Positions 36,655-45,723 of a DNA stretch of 64,000 bases are shown here, piece after piece (position 1 is the stretch's first letter; each line of letters begins with the position of its first letter). The translations under genes and the position numbers were made by a program. The notes under the pieces were generated by a model. That model worked only from the letters and a program-made list of their open reading frames with translations. It made no database searches and was not told the DNA's origin. Source of the DNA: an uncultured Bacteroidales bacterium (GTDB lineage Bacteria; Bacteroidota; Bacteroidia; Bacteroidales; UBA932); the NCBI GenBank assembly GCA_900321715.1, contig ONXC01000002.1:47610-111609 (forward strand), in the 5' to 3' direction.

Positions 36655-37469
36655 TTGCCGTTTTCCTTCATTTCTGAGATGCGTCGCCTCAGGTTGCGGT
36701 TTTCCTCAGTGAGGTTGGTCAGGGATTCATTGAGCTGGCCAAGTTGGTCTGAGTTTTCAAACTCATAGGTGTAGCGGTGACGGAACTGAAGGAAGTCCCT
36801 CAGGGCGTTGCGCATTCCGTATATTGGCCTCACGTAGTAAACCATGATGTAGAACAGCAGCATGAATACCAGGAGGATGGCAACGGACACAGCCACGGCG
36901 CCGGGGATTATGCTGCGGTAGAAGCCGCGGTCAAAGTCTGCGGAATTCTGCTGGAGTTCTGCGTACATTGCGCCGCTGAGCTTGTCCAGATACCCTCTCA
37001 TGCGGCCGAAAAGGGGCTGAAGGCGGTTGAAGTACCAGTCACGGGAGTCTATGAAATTGGATTCCAGGACATCCTCCAGTTCAAGTGATGCAAGCATATA
37101 GGCCGAATATGCGTACACCACGGAATCGGCCAAAGGACCCGCCACGAAGGACTGGCGCAGGGAGTCACAGTAGCTGACGAACTCAGTGCGGTTGAAATCC
37201 GGCAGGGAGTTAAGGCCGTCGTCTCCAATCACGGCCAGCATCCGGAGGTTGTATGCATCCACGGCGTCCACCATGTTCTGGGTAACGTGGATGTTGCGGA
37301 TGTCACTGGCGATCATGGTGGAAACATAATTTGACATGTGCCTGTACTCCAGTATGGAGATTACGCTGGACATCAGGAGCACAACGGCTATGGCGCTGAA
37401 AGACAGCGTCATCTTCATCCTTAGGGAGAGGCGGTATTCCCTCAGCCAATTCTTCAGTTTCACAAACAT
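36651..37469 (-). CDS. Two-helix membrane protein with HAMP-like C-terminus
   Basis: 272 residues. A first membrane helix (about 20-42) is followed by a helical extracytoplasmic domain of about 130 residues with no cysteines. A second helix comes near 190-215, then VRPIYGMRNALRDFLQF, which resembles a HAMP domain. The protein ends in a short coiled coil (LTNLTEENRNLRRR) with no kinase, cyclase or methyl-accepting module. It looks like the sensor half of a histidine kinase or chemoreceptor, yet it is complete and coupled to trkH (ATGA overlap). I infer a membrane partner or regulator of TrkH. A TATCTTTG -7 element lies at 37479-37486. Confidence 0.6.
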   Translation of the reverse strand: MFVKLKNWLREYRLSLRMKMTLSFSAIAVVLLMSSVISILEYRHMSNYVSTMIASDIRNIHVTQNMVDAVDAYNLRMLAVIGDDGLNSLPDFNRTEFVSYCDSLRQSFVAGPLADSVVYAYSAYMLASLELEDVLESNFIDSRDWYFNRLQPLFGRMRGYLDKLSGAMYAELQQNSADFDRGFYRSIIPGAVAVSVAILLVFMLLFYIMVYYVRPIYGMRNALRDFLQFRHRYTYEFENSDQLGQLNESLTNLTEENRNLRRRISEMKENGK

Positions 37470-37478
37470 AATAGGTTA

Positions 37479-37534
37479 CAAAGATACATATTTTTTCTCT
37501 AATCACTATTTTTAAAAATATTTTCTTATCTTTG
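37479..37534. promoter_or_regulatory. Divergent -7 elements of the HAMP/trkH operon and the ROK gene
   Basis: TATCTTTG occurs on the minus strand at 37479-37486 (10 bases before the HAMP-like ATG) and on the plus strand at 37527-37534 (22 bases before the ROK ATG). The region is very AT-rich. Confidence 0.55.
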
Positions 37535-37556
37535 CAGAGTTAATAAAATTTAAGCC

Positions 37557-38759
37557 ATGAGAGAGACGTTCCTGGAGAAAAAAGATACAAAGAACTCCCT
37601 TCTTAAAAAACAAATACTCTATCTGTGCATAGAGCATGGTGAACATAGCATATCGGCCATAAGTGAAGCCATAGGCGCATCCGTCCCCACAGCCACAAAG
37701 CTCATAGGTGAACTTATGGAGGAGGGCTTCATGATAGATCTTGGCAAGTCCGGGACTTCCGGCGGCAGGCGTCCCTCCATCTATGGCCTCAACCCCGAGG
37801 CCGGTCATTTCATGGGCGTTGACATCCGTAACACCCACGCCAGCATGGCCATAACTGACTTCAAGGGCGGGCTGAAGGTTTTCAAGGACGACATCCCTAT
37901 GAGCCTTGAAGCCAATGAGGAATCCGTCCACAGGCTGGCGGCATCCATCCGTGACTTCATGAGCGGGACAGACATCCCGTGGAGTAAACTCATGGGTCTT
38001 GGAGTAAGCATCCCGGGGCGCGTAAACCCCGTCACAGGCTATTCAAACCTGTATTCCTTTGACGACAAACGCCCCATCAGCCAAATCCTCCAGGAGGACC
38101 TCAACCTTCATGTGGTCCTTGAGAACGACTCCCGCGCCATGACCTACGGAGAGTACCTGGGCGGCGGCCTCAAGGAAAAGAACATGCTCTATGTGAACGT
38201 GAGCTGGGGTCTTGGCATGGGCATGATCCTTGGCGGACGCCTCTACTGCGGAACCTCCGGGTACAGCGGAGAATTCGGCCACTTCCCTCTCCTTGACAAC
38301 GGTATCATGTGCAGGTGCGGCAAGGTAGGCTGCCTGGAAACAGGTGCTTCCGGAAGCGCCCTCGTGAGGAAGATGGTGGAGAAACTCCAGGGCGGAAGGG
38401 CTTCTTCCCTTGCGGCAAAATTCAAGGCCGATGGCAAGGTGAACATCAACGACATCTTCCAGGCCATCAAGAACGAGGACAGCCTTGCAATTGAGGTTGT
38501 GGAGAAACTTGGCCTCAATCTTGGCCGCGGCCTTGCCGGCCTTATCAATATCTTCAACCCGGAACTGGTGGTTATTGGCGGAAAGGTTGCCGTTGCTGCA
38601 GGAGATTACCTCATGCTCCCCATCCGCACCGCCATCAAGCGCCACGTCCTTAACATCGCAAACAAAGACACATCCATAAAACTCACCCAGCTGCGCCAGA
38701 AGGCCGCTCCTACCGGAGCCGCCCTGCTTGTCCGCAGCCGTATGCTCGGAATCCTGTAA
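37557..38759 (+). CDS. ROK family transcriptional regulator (NagC/Mlc-like)
   Basis: 400 residues. An N-terminal winged-helix segment (ISAISEAIGASVPTATKLIGEL) is followed by a ROK sugar-kinase-like fold. The fold includes GVDIRNTHASMAITD, LGVSIPGRVNPVTG and the zinc motif MCRCGKVGCLETGASG. In place of the DNDAN-type motif it has LENDSRAMTYGEY. The HTH argues for a sugar-responsive repressor rather than a kinase. It is probably cotranscribed with the aminotransferase three bases downstream. The effector is unknown. Confidence 0.88.
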   Translation: MRETFLEKKDTKNSLLKKQILYLCIEHGEHSISAISEAIGASVPTATKLIGELMEEGFMIDLGKSGTSGGRRPSIYGLNPEAGHFMGVDIRNTHASMAITDFKGGLKVFKDDIPMSLEANEESVHRLAASIRDFMSGTDIPWSKLMGLGVSIPGRVNPVTGYSNLYSFDDKRPISQILQEDLNLHVVLENDSRAMTYGEYLGGGLKEKNMLYVNVSWGLGMGMILGGRLYCGTSGYSGEFGHFPLLDNGIMCRCGKVGCLETGASGSALVRKMVEKLQGGRASSLAAKFKADGKVNINDIFQAIKNEDSLAIEVVEKLGLNLGRGLAGLINIFNPELVVIGGKVAVAAGDYLMLPIRTAIKRHVLNIANKDTSIKLTQLRQKAAPTGAALLVRSRMLGIL

Positions 38760-38762
38760 GAT

Positions 38763-39962
38763 ATGCCACAGATATCACGCCGCGGCCTTGAGATGCCGTC
38801 GTCACCCATACGTAAACTTGCCCCGCTTGCCAATGAAGCCAAGCGTCAGGGGGTAAAAGTGTATCACCTTAATATCGGCCAGCCTGATCTTCCAACCCCG
38901 CAGAAGGCCCTGGATGCACTCAAGGCAATTGACAGGAAAACGCTGGAGTACAGTCCTTCGGAAGGGTTTCTCGGCCTCAGGGAGAAGATGGTGGGCTATT
39001 ATGCAAAGTTCGGGATAACGGACATCGCACCGGAGAACATCATTGTCACCGCGGGCGGCTCGGAGGCCATCCTCCTTACTTTCCTTGCGTGCATGAACCC
39101 CGGCGATGAGATGATCATGGTAGAGCCCGGCTACGCCAACTACATCTCCTTTGCTGTTACGGCCGGCATAGTGGTAAAAACCGTAACCTCATATATTGAG
39201 GACGGCTTCAAGCTGCCCCCCATGGAAGCTTTTGAGGAGGTCATCACTCCCAGGACACGTGCCATCCTGCTTTGTAATCCCGGCAACCCCACCGGTGCGG
39301 TATACTCTCCGGAAGACCTCCGCAAGATCAGGGAACTGGTCCTCAAGCATGACCTCTATCTTATTTCCGACGAGGTTTACCGTGAGTTTGTGTACACGGA
39401 GGAACCCTACGTGAGCGTGATGAGCCTTGGCATTCCCGATAACGCCATCCTCATTGACTCAGTGAGCAAACGCTACTCGGAGTGCGGCATACGCATAGGT
39501 ATGATAGTAACACACAACCGCCTTGTCTACGACACAGTGATGAAATACTGCCAGGCACGCCTGAGCCCGCCCCTGCTTGGCCAGATTGTGGCCGAAGCCT
39601 CAATTGAAGGCACAGAGGAGTATTCACGTGAAAGTTACAAGGAGTATAAGTCCAGGAGGGATTTCTTCATAAAGGGCCTCAACAGCATCCCGGGAGTGTA
39701 CTCCCCCATGCCTCACGGCGCGTTCTATACCGTTGCCAGCCTTCCTGTGGCCGATGCCGAGGATTTCTGCCGCTGGTGCCTCACGGACTTCCGCATGGAC
39801 GGTGAAACCGTGATGATGGCCCCCGCCGCCGGCTTCTACCGCAACCCGGACCTTGGCCGCAACCAGGTGCGCCTTGCCTACGTCCTGTGCCGTGAAGACC
39901 TCCAGCGCAGCCTCATGCTGATAAGAGGTGCCCTGAAGGCCTACAATCACCGGGAGGTGTAA
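38763..39962 (+). CDS. Class I/II aminotransferase (aspartate aminotransferase-like)
   Basis: A 399-residue PLP enzyme with GQPDLPTP, LEYSPSEGFLGLREKM, LCNPGNPTGAVY, the SDEVYREFVY aspartate/tyrosine pair and the Schiff-base lysine in DSVSKRYSECGIRIG. The class is certain but the preferred amino donor is not: aspartate, alanine or aromatic amino acids are all possible. It starts three bases after the ROK gene stop. Confidence 0.9.
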   Translation: MPQISRRGLEMPSSPIRKLAPLANEAKRQGVKVYHLNIGQPDLPTPQKALDALKAIDRKTLEYSPSEGFLGLREKMVGYYAKFGITDIAPENIIVTAGGSEAILLTFLACMNPGDEMIMVEPGYANYISFAVTAGIVVKTVTSYIEDGFKLPPMEAFEEVITPRTRAILLCNPGNPTGAVYSPEDLRKIRELVLKHDLYLISDEVYREFVYTEEPYVSVMSLGIPDNAILIDSVSKRYSECGIRIGMIVTHNRLVYDTVMKYCQARLSPPLLGQIVAEASIEGTEEYSRESYKEYKSRRDFFIKGLNSIPGVYSPMPHGAFYTVASLPVADAEDFCRWCLTDFRMDGETVMMAPAAGFYRNPDLGRNQVRLAYVLCREDLQRSLMLIRGALKAYNHREV

Positions 39963-39993
39963 TTTTTCACCGCGCCGCCTCGTCTCAGCCCCG

Positions 39994-40104
39994 CCAGCAC
40001 CTGGTGAGGCCCTAAAACCCGTAATTCCGGTCTTCAACGGATGCTCCAGCACCCGGCCAGGACCCAAAACCCGTAATTCCGGTCTTCAACGGATGCTCCA
40101 GCAC
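39994..40104 (-). repeat. 52-bp tandem repeat array, locus 1
   Basis: Two complete 52-bp units and a partial third, read on the minus strand, each starting GTGCTGGAGCATCCGTTGAA. The core CCAGCAC recurs at 39994, 40046 and 40098, exactly 52 bases apart. Both full units are subtype A (GTTGAAGACC). The same unit occurs in the plus orientation on both sides of the RAYT gene at 45.6 and 46.9 kb. Confidence 0.9.
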
Positions 40105-40111
40105 GTAGCCA

Positions 40112-40144
40112 CAATAAAAATCGGCCCCAAATTGCTTTGGAGCC
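40112..40144 (-). terminator. Terminator of the small secreted protein gene
   Basis: On the minus strand GGCTCCAAA-GCAA-TTTGGGGCC (one mismatch) is followed by GATTTTTATTG. The stem end contains the window-wide motif GGCCGAT, one of its few occurrences outside a coding region. Confidence 0.6.
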
Positions 40145-40165
40145 GTGCTGGGGGTGGAAAGGGTG

Positions 40166-40801
40166 TTACTTTCTCTCGTTACCATGGAAATCGTAGTAGA
40201 ATGAACGGCCGCTGCGGCGGCAGTGAATCAGATTGCGTCCGTAAAGCTCTACGGAATCTCCCCATACGTTGGTGAGACGGTCTCCGTCTTCATCGTACAC
40301 TCTCCAGAAGTCACTGAAGCGGACACAGTAGAGGCCGTTGGGCCAGGCAATTATCTCATGTCCAGAGATGGATGTGGTGCTTCCGTGGCTGTCATAGACA
40401 CGCCAGATATCACCTGTCCTAACCTTGTAGCAGCCGTTTGAAAGGAGAACCACTTCATCTCCCCTCACAACGGTGTCTCCATCATATTCAAGCACAGACA
40501 CCCTGCCGTTAAGAAGCCTCACATGGCGGCCGTTCCAGAGTTCCTGCCAGTCTTTTACACAGCGGACTTCCGCCCTGTTCCTGGATATGGTCCTGGGTTG
40601 TTCCCTGTCCATGTGTTTCCTGTCCACACGCCGCTTGACCTTAAGATTCCTTTCTCTGGGGCGGTCTCCCTTCCTATGGTTCCCTCTTTGCATCTGGGGC
40701 GCCTGCCTATTATGCAAATCATGGTTGTCATGTCTATATCCCTGGCCTGAAGCGCAGACAACAGACATCAAAAGTGATAGTATGAGCAGAAAGTGTTTCA
40801 T
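40166..40801 (-). CDS. Small secreted protein with two WRVYD repeats, function unknown
   Basis: 211 residues with a signal peptide (MKHFLLILSLLMSVVCASG) and a basic, Arg/His-rich segment (about 20-75). A beta-repeat region follows in which KVRTGDIWRVYDSHG and CVRFSDFWRVYDEDG are clear copies about 30 residues apart. This resembles short WG-type or propeller-blade repeats, though I do not recognise the family. ATG 40801 is preceded by GGAGG nine bases upstream, a Shine-Dalgarno sequence unusual in this phylum. A TTG two codons earlier is less likely. It has its own terminator. Confidence 0.65.
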   Translation of the reverse strand: MKHFLLILSLLMSVVCASGQGYRHDNHDLHNRQAPQMQRGNHRKGDRPRERNLKVKRRVDRKHMDREQPRTISRNRAEVRCVKDWQELWNGRHVRLLNGRVSVLEYDGDTVVRGDEVVLLSNGCYKVRTGDIWRVYDSHGSTTSISGHEIIAWPNGLYCVRFSDFWRVYDEDGDRLTNVWGDSVELYGRNLIHCRRSGRSFYYDFHGNERK

Positions 40802-40868
40802 AATCAATGCCTCCTTTTTAATCTTTCAGCAGCAACTATCACGCCAAAAATGTGTAACTTTGTGCATT

Positions 40869-42638
40869 ATGCCAAGTTATCTGCAAATAGAGAACATTTC
40901 CAAGAGTTATGGCCCCAAGGTGCTGTTCAAGGGAATTGACTTCAATATCAATGAGGGGGACAAGGTTGCCCTCATTGCCCCAAACGGCACGGGAAAGACT
41001 TCTCTCCTCAGGATCCTTGCGGGAAAAGACTCCTCCGACAGCGGCGGAAAGGTCCTGTTCCTGAAGGACATCCGCATAGCTTTCCTGGAGCAGGATTACG
41101 CCTATGACCCAGGGAAATCCATCTTTGACCAGATCATGGGAGATTCCATTGAGTGGACGCGGGATCTGGACCAGGACCATCTTTGGCAGTATGAACTGAG
41201 GGTGAACCGTCTTCTGGACCAGTTTGGCCTTCAGGACAGGAACAAACTGATGAAGGATCTCTCCGGCGGAGAAGTAAAACGCGTGGCGCTCACAAGGATG
41301 CTGGCCTCAGAGGCCGATTTCTACATAATGGACGAGCCCACCAACCACCTTGACATAGACGCCATAGAGTTCCTGGAGAGCCATCTGAAGCACTCCAGGT
41401 GCACTCTTTTCATGGTTACACATGACCGCTACTTCCTGGACAGGGTTTGTAACACAGTAATGGAAATGGACCGCGGGGGCATCTTCATCTACCGCGGAGA
41501 TTATATGAATTTCCTTGAGAAGCGCCAGGAAAGGATAGACAACTATAACGCGGAGACGGAGAAAGTGCGTAACCTGTTCCGCCGTGAACTGGAGTGGATG
41601 CACGCCAGTCCCTGCGCCCGCACCGGAAAGGCCAAGTACCGCAAGCAGGCCTTCAGGGACATTAAGGAAAGGGCAGAGGACACCTACATCACAAAGAAGG
41701 TGGATATGTCAGAGACCCAGATCAAGGGCACCTATCTTGGCAACAAGGTCATAAACTGCCGTAACCTTAGTTTTTACTGGGACGGAAAGTGCTACCTGAA
41801 GGACTTCACGTACAATTTCCAGAGATATGAACGCGTTGGGATAGTGGGGCGGAACGCCGCCGGAAAAACCACTTTCCTGAACCTCATCACGGGCGGCTGG
41901 AAGCCGGAACTTGGAGGCCGCATGGAGGGTGTTGTGGACCTTGGGGAGTCCCTGAGGATTGGATACTACCACCAGTCCGGGATGGAATTCAAGCCGGGCC
42001 AGACCGTTCTTGAAACCGTTAACGACACCCATCTTCTGGGCAGGTTCCTCTTCACGCACGATATGCTGAATAACCCCGTGGAGAGGCTGTCAGGAGGTGA
42101 AAAACGGAGACTCTACCTTCTTACAATCCTGATGAAGGAGCCAAACTTCCTCATCCTGGACGAGCCCACCAATGACCTTGACATCATGACCCTGGAGATA
42201 CTTGAAGAATACCTTCAGGAGTTCAAGGGGTCACTTATCATCGTCTCCCACGACCGCCATTTCCTGGACCGCCTCGTGGACCACCTCTTCGTGTTCTGCG
42301 GGGACGGCGTGGTGAAGGATTTCGTGGGAAATTACACGGAGTATCGCACCTTCATAAAGGATTACGAGGCCGCTCAGAAGGCCGATGATAAACCCTCCGG
42401 GGCAACAGTAAAGGTTAAGACCGCCGCTCCAAAGAAGCTCTCCTGGAAAGAGCAGCAGGAACTGAAGGCCCTGGAAGAGCGCCTACCGACCCTGGAACAG
42501 GAAAAGGCGGAACTGGAGGCCAGACTGTCCTCCGGCACTTTATCGGCCCAGGAACTTCAGGAGGCCTCACTCCGATACGGCACCCTCCAGGATGAACTTG
42601 ACGCCGCAGAGATGCGCTGGTTGGAACTCTCCCAGTAA
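40869..42638 (+). CDS. uup: ABC-F family ATPase (Uup-like)
   Basis: 589 residues with two ABC modules: Walker A IAPNGTGKTSLLR and VGRNAAGKTTFLN, signatures LSGGEVKR and LSGGEKRR, and Walker B FYIMDEPTNHLD and FLILDEPTNDLD. No membrane segments are present, as in ABC-F factors that act on ribosomes. The C-terminal coiled coil (LSWKEQQELKALEERLPTLE and following) is the Uup signature. The frame is open upstream to 40473, but MPSYLQIENISKSYG at 40869 is the conserved N-terminus, with TAACTTTG (40855-40862) only six bases before it. Confidence 0.9.
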   Translation: MPSYLQIENISKSYGPKVLFKGIDFNINEGDKVALIAPNGTGKTSLLRILAGKDSSDSGGKVLFLKDIRIAFLEQDYAYDPGKSIFDQIMGDSIEWTRDLDQDHLWQYELRVNRLLDQFGLQDRNKLMKDLSGGEVKRVALTRMLASEADFYIMDEPTNHLDIDAIEFLESHLKHSRCTLFMVTHDRYFLDRVCNTVMEMDRGGIFIYRGDYMNFLEKRQERIDNYNAETEKVRNLFRRELEWMHASPCARTGKAKYRKQAFRDIKERAEDTYITKKVDMSETQIKGTYLGNKVINCRNLSFYWDGKCYLKDFTYNFQRYERVGIVGRNAAGKTTFLNLITGGWKPELGGRMEGVVDLGESLRIGYYHQSGMEFKPGQTVLETVNDTHLLGRFLFTHDMLNNPVERLSGGEKRRLYLLTILMKEPNFLILDEPTNDLDIMTLEILEEYLQEFKGSLIIVSHDRHFLDRLVDHLFVFCGDGVVKDFVGNYTEYRTFIKDYEAAQKADDKPSGATVKVKTAAPKKLSWKEQQELKALEERLPTLEQEKAELEARLSSGTLSAQELQEASLRYGTLQDELDAAEMRWLELSQ

Positions 42639-42651
42639 ATCAGTATCTTTG
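42621..42651 (+). promoter_or_regulatory. Promoter of the ketosynthase operon
   Basis: TTGG (42621-42624) is 19 bases from TATCTTTG (42644-42651), close to TTTG-N19-TAnnTTTG. It overlaps the 3' end of the ABC-F gene and lies 21 bases before the ketosynthase ATG. Confidence 0.6.
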
Positions 42652-42672
42652 CAGCCCTAAATCTATATTCAA

Positions 42673-43893
42673 ATGATGAATCGTGTAGTTATTACCGGCA
42701 TGGGCATATGGTCCTGCCTTGGAACAACCTTAGAAGAAGTAAAAGAATCACTATACAACGGTAAATCAGGCATAATCCTGGATCCTGTACGTAAGGAAAT
42801 GGGGTTCCGCAGCGGCCTCACTTCGTTTGTCCCGGCCCCGGACCTCAAGAAGGAACTCCCACGTGCACAGCGTGCTTATATGCCGGAACCGGCCCTTTAC
42901 GCATACTGCGCCACACGTGACGCCCTCAATATGGCGGGAATTGATCAGGATTACCTGGACACCAATGAGGTAGGTCTCCTTTACGGAAATGACTCCACCG
43001 CAGACGCCGTCTACAAATCAGTTGCAAAGATCATCGAGAAGCACGACACTATGCTCTGCGGAGCAGGTGCCATCTTCCAGAGCATGAACTCCACAGTTAC
43101 CATGAACCTTGGCGTTATCTTCCGCCTCAAGGGCATCAACCTCACAGTTTCTGGTGCATGTGCCAGTGGTTCTCATGCTATCGGCCTTGGAGCCCTCCTT
43201 ATCCAGAACGGCCTCCAGGACATGGTGGTCTGCGGCGGCGCACAGGAAGTGAATATGGCGGCAACGGGGTCGTTTGACGGTATATCGGCCTTCTCCACAC
43301 GCGAAGACAATCCCGCGGCGGCGTGCCGTCCGTTTGATCGTGACCGTGACGGCCTTGTGCCCGGAGGCGGCGCTGCAACAGTGATCCTTGAGAGTTATGA
43401 GCATGCCGTGAAGCGCGGCGCTCCAATCATTGCGGAGGTCCTGGGATATGGCTTCAGCGCCAACGGAGACCATATTTCTTCTCCCAACGTGGACGGCCCG
43501 GCACGCTCACTTGAGATGGCTATCCGCCGTGCGGGCATTGACATGAAGGAGATTGGCTACGTGAACGCGCACGCCACTTCCACCCACGTTGGAGACGCCA
43601 ACGAGGCCAAGGCCCTCTTCCGCGTACTTGGAGAAAAGACCGTTCCCATCACTTCCACAAAGAGCCAGACCGGCCATGAGATGTGGATGGCGGGGGCATC
43701 GGAGGTCATCTACTCCATCCTTATGATGAAGAACGACTTCATCGCGGGCAACATCAATTTCGAGAATCCCGACGAAGATTCCTGCCACCTCTGGATCCCC
43801 GGGGAGACCATCCCCGCCCACTTCGATACCTTCCTTTCCAATTCCTTCGGTTTTGGCGGAACCAACTCCACCCTTATCATAAGGAATGCCTAA
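42673..43893 (+). CDS. Beta-ketoacyl-ACP synthase (FabF-like)
   Basis: A 406-residue condensing enzyme with the complete Cys-His-His triad: SGACASGSHAIG, NAHATSTHVGD and KSQTGHEMWMAGA. It differs from housekeeping FabF in its start (MNRVVITGMGIWSCLG) and in being grouped with a desaturase-like oxidoreductase and a FabG paralogue. This arrangement resembles parts of aryl-polyene or flexirubin-type loci in Bacteroidota. No acyl carrier protein or dehydratase is present here, so pathway assignment is inference. Confidence 0.88.
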   Translation: MMNRVVITGMGIWSCLGTTLEEVKESLYNGKSGIILDPVRKEMGFRSGLTSFVPAPDLKKELPRAQRAYMPEPALYAYCATRDALNMAGIDQDYLDTNEVGLLYGNDSTADAVYKSVAKIIEKHDTMLCGAGAIFQSMNSTVTMNLGVIFRLKGINLTVSGACASGSHAIGLGALLIQNGLQDMVVCGGAQEVNMAATGSFDGISAFSTREDNPAAACRPFDRDRDGLVPGGGAATVILESYEHAVKRGAPIIAEVLGYGFSANGDHISSPNVDGPARSLEMAIRRAGIDMKEIGYVNAHATSTHVGDANEAKALFRVLGEKTVPITSTKSQTGHEMWMAGASEVIYSILMMKNDFIAGNINFENPDEDSCHLWIPGETIPAHFDTFLSNSFGFGGTNSTLIIRNA

Positions 43894-44839
43894 GGACGTT
43901 GTCATAGTAGGCGCCGGCCTTGGAGGGCTTCTCTGCGGAAGGATTCTCTCGCGGAGGGGTTTTACCGTCACGGTGCTTGAGGCCGATTCATTTCCCGGCG
44001 GCATCCTCCACGGCTTTGAGTGGGAGGGTGCAATGTGCGACAGAGGCTTCCACTCAGTGGGCGGCCTGGCCCCGGGAGAACCGCTGGAAAAGATCTTCCG
44101 TCCGTTTGGGCTCATGGACCTTCCGTGGTACAGGGCCGATGCCGATGAAGGCCTCGGGTTCCTGAGGCTGAACACCCGCTCCGATTTTGAGATGGAGCAC
44201 ATCCTGGGGCCTTTTGCCAGAAGCACCTGGCGCCTCGAAGGCGGCGGGACCACCCTTTCAAAGGCGCTTGCCGATGGCCTAGACATCCGCTATGGCAAAA
44301 AAGTATCGGGCATTGAAAACCAGGTAGTTACATGTGAGGACGGCAGCTCTTTCAAGGCCGATGCTATTATCTCCGACCTCCACCCCGCAGTAACCATGGG
44401 GCTGGTCCGTGACCATGTGAGGCCGGCTTATATAAAGAGAATTGCACGGCTTCAGAACGGCCCCGATATCTTCTCCGTCCACTGCCTTATGGAGCCGGGG
44501 TGCGTCAAGTGGCAGAGCGGTGCCATTTTCCTCAATGATTCCCTCATGATCCACTTTGATGAGCCTGGAACTAATGTTCTGGAACTTCTGTGCTTTGGTC
44601 CTGGAAATCCGGAGGAGATGATAGCCCACGCAGCGGTGCGGCTCCCTGGCCTGAAGATTCTTGGATACCACGCCCAGCTTAACCAGGGATATGGCATCCA
44701 GAAGGCATCCAACGCTGATTTCATATCGGCCCAGACACCCCTTCCCTGGCTCTTCCTTACCGGCCAGAACCTGGGGCTTCACGGAATCCTCGGGACGTCG
44801 ATATCGGCCCTGAACACTTGTAAAATGATTCAATTATGA
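43886..44839 (+). CDS. FAD-dependent oxidoreductase (phytoene-desaturase-like), short
   Basis: 317 residues. DVVIVGAGLGGLLCGRILSRRG is the dinucleotide-binding fold. RLEGGGTTLSKALADGL follows, and the end LFLTGQNLGLHGILGTSISA is the conserved FAD-binding C-terminus of the CrtI/retinol-saturase group. Usual members have about 490 residues, so roughly 170 residues of the middle (substrate region) appear to be missing, although the frame is intact. It overlaps the ketosynthase gene by 8 bases and fabG by 4. It is probably a desaturase or reductase acting on a polyene or fatty acyl chain. Confidence 0.72.
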   Translation: MPKDVVIVGAGLGGLLCGRILSRRGFTVTVLEADSFPGGILHGFEWEGAMCDRGFHSVGGLAPGEPLEKIFRPFGLMDLPWYRADADEGLGFLRLNTRSDFEMEHILGPFARSTWRLEGGGTTLSKALADGLDIRYGKKVSGIENQVVTCEDGSSFKADAIISDLHPAVTMGLVRDHVRPAYIKRIARLQNGPDIFSVHCLMEPGCVKWQSGAIFLNDSLMIHFDEPGTNVLELLCFGPGNPEEMIAHAAVRLPGLKILGYHAQLNQGYGIQKASNADFISAQTPLPWLFLTGQNLGLHGILGTSISALNTCKMIQL

Positions 44840-45555
44840 AATATGCTTTAGTAACTGGCGGAAGCCGCGGAATTGGCCGCGCAATATGCGTCAAACTGTT
44901 CCAGATGGGCTATGAGGTGCTCATCAACTACGTTTCCAACGATGCCGCAGCAAAGGAAACCCTTGACCTCATTGAAGGCCACGGAGAGCTCCTCCGCTTT
45001 GACGTATCGGATCCTGCGGCCGTTCAGGAGGCAATTTCCGGATGGCAGGCCGCACACCCCAGTGAATACATAGAGGTGCTGGTGAATAACGCCGGAGTCA
45101 GGAAGGACAATCTTCTTATCTGGCTGGAGCCGGCCGAATGGTCCAAGGTAATTGATACCAACCTCAACTCATGGTACTACGTAACCCGCGCACTGCTTCA
45201 GCCCATGCTCCTCAAGAAGTTTGGCCGAATCATAAACGTGGCATCCCTCAGCGGCCTTAAGGGCCTCCCGGGGCAGACCAACTACTCTGCCGCAAAGGGC
45301 GGTATGATTGCCGCCACAAAGGCCCTGGCACAGGAAGTTGCGCGTAAGAAAGTGACCGTGAACTGCGTGGCTCCCGGGTTCATCCGCACGGATATGGTTG
45401 AAGGCCTTGATGAAGCCGCCCTCAAAAAGGATATCCCCGCAGCACGCTTTGGAGAACCTGAAGAGGTTGCCGCCCTTGTCGGTTTCCTTGCATCGGCCGA
45501 TGCCGGCTACATCAACGGGGAAACCATCTCCATCAACGGCGGACTTTACACTTAA
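44836..45555 (+). CDS. fabG: 3-oxoacyl-ACP reductase (FabG-like SDR)
   Basis: A 239-residue short-chain dehydrogenase with the NADP-binding GGSRGIG, LVNNAGVRKDNL, the catalytic serine in NVASLSGLKG and the YSAAKGG tyrosine/lysine pair. APGFIRTDM and NGETISINGGLYT complete the FabG pattern. It is coupled to the oxidoreductase by ATGA. It is likely the ketoreduction step for the ketosynthase in the same operon rather than the housekeeping FabG. Confidence 0.88.
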   Translation: MKYALVTGGSRGIGRAICVKLFQMGYEVLINYVSNDAAAKETLDLIEGHGELLRFDVSDPAAVQEAISGWQAAHPSEYIEVLVNNAGVRKDNLLIWLEPAEWSKVIDTNLNSWYYVTRALLQPMLLKKFGRIINVASLSGLKGLPGQTNYSAAKGGMIAATKALAQEVARKKVTVNCVAPGFIRTDMVEGLDEAALKKDIPAARFGEPEEVAALVGFLASADAGYINGETISINGGLYT

Positions 45556-45567
45556 TCATTGCTGTTC

Positions 45568-45723
45568 CCCCTTTAGCACCTCTCCAGGACCAAAATTACG
45601 GATTTTAGGGCCTCATCGCGTGCTGGAGCATCCGTTGAAGACCGGAATTGCGGGTTTTGGGTCCTCGTCACGTGCTGGAGCATCTCTTCAGGACCGGAAT
45701 TACGTGATTTAGGGCCTCATCAG
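45568..45723 (+). repeat. 52-bp tandem repeat array, locus 2
   Basis: Three tandem units of exactly 52 bp: a degenerate first copy from 45568, then GTGCTGGAGC starts at 45620 and 45672. The order of subtypes is B, A, B (B = ATCTCTTCAGGACC, A = ATCCGTTGAAGACC). The last unit runs into the stop codon of the RAYT gene (45720-45722). Units contain an imperfect palindrome around CCGGAATTACGG. Confidence 0.9.
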
